In this document: positions 57,641-64,000 of the stretch, in pieces
Layout of the letters: each line of letters opens with the position of its first letter
How positions within the stretch are numbered: position 1 is the stretch's first letter
From: Nymphaea colorata
Taxonomy: Eukaryota; Streptophyta; Magnoliopsida; Nymphaeales; Nymphaeaceae
Length of the DNA: 64,000 bases
Assembly: GCF_008831285.2 (NCBI RefSeq)
Contig: NC_045150.1
Location: 620,001-684,000, forward strand
Direction of reading: 5' to 3'
Translations under genes and position numbers: made by a program
Notes under the pieces: generated by a model
The model's database searches: none
Seen by the model: only the letters and a program-made list of their open reading frames with translations
What the model was told of the DNA's origin: nothing

Positions 57641-58147
57641 ATGGTGAGAACTTAGGATTAGAGTTTTTCTTGTTTATTTTAAGAAATTGTCCAACCCAAA
57701 AAACTCTCACAAATATGTACATGATAAAATGCATATGCATATCAACTTACAATTAGTTACTGACCACTATCTTAACATCTCTCATCCCCCTTTTCTTTGT
57801 TAAACTACTTGATGATCCTCATACCAGCCGTTCCGAATGAGTGATCTATATCTTTCTTGAGTTACACATCCTCTGATTGGAGCACAAGATGAATATTATG
57901 GAGCAGTTGTTGTCTATCCCTAGGGTTGGACTTTGTCATTGTAGTTTATGCCATCTCTCAAACCAATGATGGTTGAGAGACATTCTTCTCCATTCTCTAA
58001 GGTTAAAACAAGTAGCTTTCCCTAAAATCTATGTCAATAAATATTATGTTTACAGATAAAATCTTTACATGTACATAGAAAACCTTAAATTCATCTTCAT
58101 TAATTTTAATGTTTCAAAACTAACTATCCAAAGGCCTTGGAAACTTA

Positions 58148-58860
58148 GCCTAATCTTTATCTAATGTGCCTAATTTTATTTCAGGGTTATATCAATAACG
58201 ACGTTGGTAGACCTTCAATGTTAACTTCTATATTTATGACCCTTGGTTTTATCACCCAAAAATAAAATAAAATTTCTCTCATAAAACTAACCTATTTCCA
58301 AAAACAAGAATTTCTTCCTCCAAGACTAGATTTTCAAAATGCCTATTATAGTGTTACATCAATAACGACGTTGCTAGACCTTCAATGTTAACTTCTATAT
58401 TTATAACCTTTGGTTTTATCACCCAAAAATAAAACAAAATTTCTCTCATAAAACTAACCTATTTCCAAAAACAAGAATTTCTTCCTCCAAGATTAGATTT
58501 CCAAAATGCCTATTACGTATCTTAAAACTTTCCAATTTCGTCAATGCTAAAATCAAGTGATGCTTATGAATTATAGTTACTTGAATGGAATATAGCCTAA
58601 TCTTTATCTAATGTGCCTAAGTTTATTTCAAGGTTATATCAATAGTGACGTTGGTAGACCCTCAATGTTAACTTCTACATTTATGACCCTTGGTTTTATC
58701 ACCCAAAAAAAAATTAAAATTTCTTTCATAAAACTAGCCTATTTCCAAAAATAAGAATTTTTTCCTCCTAGATTAGATTTCCAAAATGCCTATTATGTAT
58801 CTTAAAACTTTCCAACTTCGTCAATGCTAAAATCAAGTGATGCTTATGAATTATAGCTTA
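58148..58860 (+). repeat. Three-copy tandem repeat, full unit 280 bp
   Basis: ATCAATA.CGACGTTG.TAGACC with the following TTCAATGTTAACTTCTA and CTCATAAAACTA.CCTATTTC recurs at 58191, 58358 and 58638. Copies 2 and 3 include GTATCTTAAAACTTTCCAA through TGCTTATGAATTATAG (period 280). Copy 1 lacks that 113-bp part, so its spacing is 167. Confidence 0.92.
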
Positions 58861-59600
58861 TATTTGAATGGAATATAAATCTCATCAATTTTTAATTTTT
58901 TCTTTCTTTTTTTTTGTAGATGTATGTCACGGTAGGAATACTTCTTACGATATTTGTTATGATAGTAATTATTTATTTTTTTATGCATATACAAAATTTT
59001 GACATGCTTGTATACTATGCACTTCTGGACTACACAAATGCTCACAAACACTTCTTTAAGAGACTCAAGCAAAGCCTATCAAGGCCTAATAAGGCGGTTA
59101 CCAAGTTAGGGTAAATCTTGAGATCAACTTGAGTTCAAATCGTTATGGTACTTTAATAAGTTTTCATTAAACATTTTTTTAAAAAATTGTCCTAATTTTC
59201 CCATTTTAAAAGACTTTTTCGATAATAGTGATTTCTTATATTACATTATTTCATCCAAAACATTTCTCCAACTCTTTTATCAAAAAATTATAGAATTCTT
59301 TTTCCAAGGACTTACAAAACACTTTCTTGTTTTAAAGACTTACTTTTTCATATCTTATTCTCCACATAAAACTTTAAATTCTAAATCACTTTAGAGTCCT
59401 TGTCTTGCACCATACTACACATAGGTTGACGATGATGTGCAAGTGAATATGAAAATACATTGAGGATGACCTTGCTTAGTTACCCCTAGTACAGGTGCTA
59501 GAAATGGCTAAGCTTTGTATTGATGAGCGGGTGCCTTTTTCCACTTCTAAAATAAGGTATCATTGGAAAACCAAAAGAAATCTTTAGACACAAATAGGAC
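58861..59600. other. Intergenic DNA, no gene
   Basis: AT-rich, with only short frames. CAAGCAAAGCCTATCAAGGC near 59065 resembles other decayed repeat words in the window (near 18005 and 20740). Confidence 0.45.
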
Positions 59601-59610
59601 CCTAAGTCCT

Positions 59611-59970
59611 AGTGTTGAACGAGTTTAATACTACTATAACAACCTGGTCCACTCCCACACTAGGCTTGGGCCCATGGTTTGGTAGCTCTCAACCTACCCC
59701 TTAGCAGCTTCAGTTTCAACCAAAAAAGACAATAAACCATGACATTCTATCTCTCCAACATTTGCCGTTGAAGATTCTTTTTGAGACTCTAGTCATGTAT
59801 TGTAGATTGATAGGAATCATTGGAGACATATAAGACAACCAGTTAAGTGATTAATTGTCCTGGCTCCTATCCCTTTAAGGGGATGAACCAAAACTTCTGG
59901 TGGGTTGGGATCTGCCAGATCAAAGTCTAAGTCTGAGTAGGAGTAGAACGGGTTGGAATATCTTGGTCAC
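59611..59970. mobile_element. Two back-to-back TRIM LTR relics
   Basis: The left piece (59611-59790, minus) has GTGTTGAACGAGTTTAATAC, then ACTATAACAACC, and the right text CCCCTTAGCAGCTTCAGTTTC. The right piece (about 59795-59970, plus) has GATTAATTGTCCTGGCTCCT, then GGTTGGGATCTGCCAGA and GAACGGGTTGG. Both match the intact TRIM LTR in opposite orientations. Confidence 0.55.
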
Positions 59971-60184
59971 TTTACTAGGTGATTTCAACTCTATGTGTCA
60001 CTGCACTCTTGTCATGACTTTAAGAAGTTCATTGGAATAGTAATCTTTTTGTTTTGTAGGATGCAAAAAAACATTATACATGGACCAATAATGAAAAAAG
60101 CTTTTCGAGTGTTCTCCATGTGCATCAATCAAATTTGAAAAGACATGTAGGAAAAGATAGTGCAACAAAAATCTTGAATAGAGA

Positions 60185-60380
60185 TATCTCTTATCAAAGT
60201 CCCCTAGTGGTTATGTTGTATATGGGAAGCCACATCAGTCACATAAGCCAAAGTAGGTGATTCAAATAATACAATTTTTAGGGCAAGGAGACCGTCTGCA
60301 GTAATACTTTTGGGGCGGGTTGGCATCTGTTAGACCAGGGGCTTGAGTCTAGTGGGAGAGTGGGTTGGGTCGTGACAACA
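60185..60380 (+). mobile_element. TRIM LTR relic, plus orientation
   Basis: GGGGCGGGTTGGCATCTGTT, then AGACCAGGGGCTTGAGTC, GAGTGGGTTGGGTCGTGACA correspond to the last third of the intact TRIM LTR (GGATCCGCCGAACCAGGGGC, GAGTGGG). The 5' part is poorly conserved. Confidence 0.5.
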
Positions 60381-60384
60381 ACAT

Positions 60385-61090
60385 TAGGTTATATCAAGAT
60401 AAAAAATTATCTTTGTCAAATTTCATAAAGATTATGTAATAATGACAAACTTACATACACAAATATATGAAGAAGAAAAAGAAATCCCATTAATTGGTTG
60501 TGACAAAAAAGGAAGTTCTTTTTCCCAACAAAAGCAATCAGCAGACTGCCTAACAAATTTCAATAGAGAGAGAGAAGGTCCTAGGGCTACTGCATCTAGC
60601 CATAACCATTAAACTGCAAGCCCTTTTACATGGCCCTGGATCCAATCATAAGGATTATGATCATAAGCATCCAATTTTTTTCTACTTAAGGTTGGGGGAG
60701 TTACCCTAAATGTCTTAAAAAGGTAAAGATAAGCCTAGTACCAAATATTTATGGTTTAGGAGCATTATTTGACACCACAAAACCTTTTTGCACGTCAAAA
60801 TTATGTTTTTCGAGCATTTGTGTGCCATCAAAGCTCCGTTTGAAGAAAACTCAGTTTTAACAATAGCTGATTTTATAAAAGATAATGAAAATCCTAATCC
60901 CACTCAAGTTATTCATAAAAAAATAAAAGGTTTTGGATGCATCATCCAAATGAACAAAGAAAGTTTCTCTCGTTGGTTTCATCAAACTAAGTTTTAATAA
61001 AACTGAAATTAGATGAGGATGTCATCCAAATGGCACATAAGAAATCTTAAATTTAACGTACAAAATATGTAATAAACTATTCTATGAGAG
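60385..61090. other. Intergenic DNA, no gene
   Basis: No supported feature; only short AT-rich frames. Confidence 0.45.
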
Positions 61091-61093
61091 GAA

Positions 61094-61660
61094 CTAATGT
61101 GTAAATAAAACAAATTTTTTGAGTCCATATTGGTGACCTAAAATAATTTGTGACTGGAAGATATTGGTCTTCTCAATTATACTCTTGGAATCACCTGTGA
61201 TGACAATATCATCCACATAAACAAGAACCAAAACAGTTTTATTTTGGTAATGATGAATGAATAAAAAGTTGCCTGAAACACTGCGTTTGTACCCAAATTC
61301 AATCAAGGCAGAATTGAGCTTTGAGTACTAAGCTCGTGTGGATTGTTTGAGTCCATAGATAGACTTCTTCAATTTGCAAACAAGATTTTTATGGTTTTCA
61401 TAATTGAGGCCTTGAGGAATTTTCATGTAAACTTCTTCTTATAAATCACCCTGAAGAAAAGCGTTTTTTACGTCAAGCTGAAATAAATCCCACTCACGAT
61501 TGCATGCAATAGATATTAGGGTACGAAGAGTTGTCATCTTTGCCACTGAAGCAAAGGTTTCTGTATAGTCAATCCCTTCTGTTTGAGAGAAGCCTTGAGC
61601 AACAAAGACGAGCTTTATGTTTGTCAAGAGTTCCATCACTATGAAATTTCAGTTTAAATA
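61094..61660 (-). pseudogene. Copia reverse transcriptase fragments
   Basis: 61639-61439 reads VFVAQGFSQTEGIDYTETFA and DLFQLDVKNAFLQGDL. 61306-61130 reads FGYKRSVSGNFLFI and VLVLVYVDDIVITGD with the catalytic YVDD intact. Between them the IYGLKQS-like block is present but out of frame (near 61340). The sequence loses homology just after the YVDD block. Confidence 0.85.
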
Positions 61661-61661
61661 C

Positions 61662-63301
61662 TCATTTACAACTGATGGGTTTTTTACCTGGAGGAAGATG
61701 GATGAGTTCCCATGTGTCATTTTTTGTTAGAGCATCTAATTCGTCCCTTATGGATTTTTTCCAACAAGGATCTTGAACGGCCTCTTCAAATGTCCTTGGT
61801 TCAGAAATTTTGTTTAACTGCATAAAAAAGGTTGTCTGAGTTTGAGAGAATGCACCATAATCAACGGAGGCTTCTATCGGATATTTAACGGTACTGCTCA
61901 TAGCAAAATCTTTGTATCGTTTGGGCTGTTGACAAAATCTTTCTAAGCACCGAAGAATGTTCTCTTGTTGTGTCTCAGTTGTATTAACTTGCCCTAAATG
62001 ATGTTGGCGAATCCTTTCCGATTGTCGTAGGGTGTTTTCTGGTTGTGTTTCAGTTGCGGCGATTTGTCGTGAGTCACTATCAACTCTTTCAATGATAGGA
62101 GTGAAATCTTCATTATTTTGGATTTGGATAGAAACTTTACCATTCTCAACGTCAGCCATAGGAAAAACATTAGAAAGAGGGAGAGACTGAAATTTTGAGT
62201 GTATTTTCTTCGTTTGAGGATGAACTTGTGTCTCTCCCTGAGGACAATTTTCAAAATATGCGTGCAACTCATCAAATCTAACATCACGAGATATATACAT
62301 TTTTCTTGAGACCACATCAAAGCATCTATACCCTTCCTTGGTAGGGGAATATCCGAGAAACACACATTTTATGGCACGAGGCTGTAACTTGTTTCATGTT
62401 TGGGAGATTTCCAAACATATACAATGCACCCAAACTTTCTAAGATGTTCAATAGTGTGTTTTGTTCCTTTAAGAACTTCAATAGGAGATCTATTTTCAAG
62501 ATAGCGTCTTGGTTGCCTGTTTATAATATCGGCTGCTGAAATTGCTTCACTCCAAAAATGTTCTGAAACATTATTTTGGAAAAGCAACGCACGTGTCACT
62601 TCAAGTAAATGCCTATTTCTTCTTTCAAAAACTCCATTTTGTTGAAGTGTTTCTCTACATGTAGTCTGGTGGTGTATACCAACCTTGTTTACAAAGGACT
62701 CGAAATTCTCGTTTATATATTCAGTCCCATTGTCCGTCCATAAGGTTTTAATTTGTGTCCCAAACTGAGTGACTACCATATGGTAAAATATTTGAAATTT
62801 CGAAAACACCTTGTCCTTGGTTTTTAAAAAATATATCCAACCCACATGAGAATAACCATCAATGAAAGATAAGTAGTACTTAAAACCATTATATGAATAA
62901 AGAGGGGCTGGTCCCCAAACGTCTGAGTGAACAATCTCAGAAACTGACTTAGTAGTACTTTCAGAGGAAGAAAATGGTGGTCGGGTTAACTTGGCATACT
63001 GACACACCTCACAAGTGTTGCAATAAAAAAATATTCCAGGCTTCAAGGAATTTAAAACATAATTTGATGGATGCCCCAACCTCAAATGCCATTTTTCTCC
63101 TTCAATCTTGTTTGTAGTGGTAGTGAGTGCCTTATTTATACAATTCAAGTAATAGAGACCGCGAAATTCGTCCCCTTCACCAATTGTCTTCTCGGTGATC
63201 TGATCCTGAAACACAACCTTTGAGGGCGAGAAAATCACATTACAATTGTAAGTCTTTGTTATCTTACTGACGGACATGAGATTGGAAGCCAAATCAGACA
63301 T
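61662..63301 (-). pseudogene. Copia integrase and start of RT
   Basis: 63301-62369 (310 codons) has the pre-integrase part (EKWHLRLGHPSNYVLNSL, CEVCQYAKLTRPPF) with the zinc-binding His and Cys. The integrase core follows: EIVHSDVWGPAP (first Asp), WTDNGTEYI (second Asp) and LQQNGVFERRNRHLLE (Glu in the expected region), then RSPIEVLKG and LRKFGCIVYV. It ends at a frame break, and 62363-61662 continues with MFLGYSPTKEGYRCFDVVSR and, after a variable linker, RTFEEAVQDPCWKKSIRDEL and NDTWELIHLPPGKKPISCK, the entry to RT. The first frame ends at 62369 and the second begins at 62363 in another phase, so a small indel separates them. The integrase inserts element DNA into chromosomes; this copy cannot make the full polyprotein. 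Confidence 0.92.
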
Positions 63302-63444
63302 ATATAAAACATCAATATGACCCTTCTTCTCAAAAAATTATGCAACTCTTGTTTGACAAAATTCTGTAAAAGTTGGGTTAGCTTTTCTATGGTCATCGGA
63401 GTATCTTTCTGATCATTGTGAAAGCATGAGCAGCCTTGTGTCAT

Positions 63445-64000
63445 CCTTTATCATTCGATTTTCTATTTAGCTTCCAACATTTCTCGCATGGGAGTCATTA
63501 ACGTCCTCAGTTCTGTTGAAAGGATTCATGATTTGATGCCGAGTTCACACATAATGATAGAGCAAATAGTGCTGAGTTTGGAAACTTTTGGTGACATGAG
63601 CACTTGACTGCGCAACGACTCATGTTCGGGTTTCAGTCCAGCCAACATCTGAAAATTTTTTTCTTCCTCTCGATTTTTCTGGAGAGTTACAACATCAGTC
63701 GCTACAGGGGTATAGCATTCCTATTCATCCCATAAGGCGCAAAGTTGTCCAATATATTTTGTGAAGGTCATATCTCCTTGTTTGAGCTTGCTGATTGCTT
63801 GCGCTAATTGAAATCGTCGAGTGATTGCTTGCGCTAATTGAAATCATCGAGCGACATTGTATTGCTGGCACGAGCTGCCTCCCACACATCTTTGGTAGTT
63901 TTAAGAAAATAAATAGCTTGCCTTCTGGTTGCAAAAATGAATGTCACTGGTTTTGTAACAAAAAGCTTAATTACAAGGTCATTCAAGGATCGAAAAAACA
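63445..64000 (-). pseudogene. Copia gag relic (truncated by window edge)
   Basis: Broken frames on the minus strand read VTFIFATRRQAIYFLKTTKD, VWEAARASNTMSLDD and KIFRCWLD (related to gag FLAGL region). Stops and a 31-bp tandem duplication interrupt it. The start lies beyond the window. Confidence 0.7.
63788..63848 (-). repeat. 31-bp tandem duplication inside the gag relic
   Basis: TGATTGCTTGCGCTAATTGA is present twice, 31 bp apart, followed by AATCGTCGAG and AATCATCGAG. The unit length is not a multiple of three. Confidence 0.93.

Larger units (their letters stand above)
61094..64000 (-). mobile_element. Ty1/copia element on the minus strand, running off the right edge
   Basis: Reading right to left: gag remains (64000-63450), GAG-pre-integrase and integrase (63301-62369), integrase C-terminus and RT start (62363-61662), RT remains (61640-61100). 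RNase H and the 3' LTR are missing after about 61100, so the 3' part was lost. The frame is damaged at a handful of places but long blocks stay open, so it is younger than the 38 and 45 kb copies. Confidence 0.92.

Overview
The window is nuclear DNA of a flowering plant. The reasons are a KTI12/DRL1 gene split into nine small exons with GT-AG introns, a plant glycine-rich cold-shock-domain protein, a eukaryotic-type tRNA-Asp(GUC) with no encoded CCA, and many plant-type retrotransposon and hAT transposon remains. The sequence is AT-rich with much simple-sequence repeat. The long transposon-filled introns suggest a lineage with loose gene structure, but I cannot name the species.

Host genes are sparse. 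(1) 3721-4452, minus strand: the first two coding exons of an unrecognised plant gene, apparently truncated. (2) 13214-13285, plus: tRNA-Asp. (3) 16781-28577, minus: a complete KTI12/DRL1 gene (Elongator-associated P-loop protein, about 304 aa) that I assembled exon by exon. No single ORF shows it, because exons of 51-156 nt are spread over 11.8 kb. (4) 54728-55366, minus: an intact single-exon cold-shock-domain/zinc-knuckle protein of the GRP2/CSP type. (5) 52771-54482, minus: a weak candidate for a tiny secreted-peptide gene whose second exon lies in a three-copy tandem repeat.

The rest is mostly mobile DNA. The left edge carries the 3' end of a Ty1/copia element with an open RT-RNase H frame. 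Degenerate copia elements lie at 38.3-42.5 kb and 44.8-49.6 kb (the second still has both LTRs), and at 61.1-64.0 kb (minus strand, running off the window). Smaller copia gag pieces lie at 26.6-27.0 kb (inside KTI12 intron 1) and 37.2-37.4 kb. A dead hAT transposase of the BED/DUF659/hATC type spans 33.4-36.1 kb. Inside it is nested a structurally complete miniature LTR retrotransposon (458 bp: two 191-bp LTRs, tRNA-Met primer-binding site, purine tract, 5-bp target duplication). Decayed relatives of that element form a cluster at 57.1-60.4 kb in both orientations. A 173-bp MITE lies at 31.4 kb and a LINE ORF1 relic at 56.4-57.0 kb.

A second theme is local tandem duplication. At least ten separate two- or three-copy direct repeats with periods of about 31-400 bp are scattered through introns, intergenic DNA and transposons. 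I found no operon, CRISPR array, phage or biosynthetic cluster. The most interesting objects are the miniature retrotransposon, with its all-transition LTR divergence and twin internal hairpins, and the repeated splice-flanked micro-exon beside the cold-shock gene.
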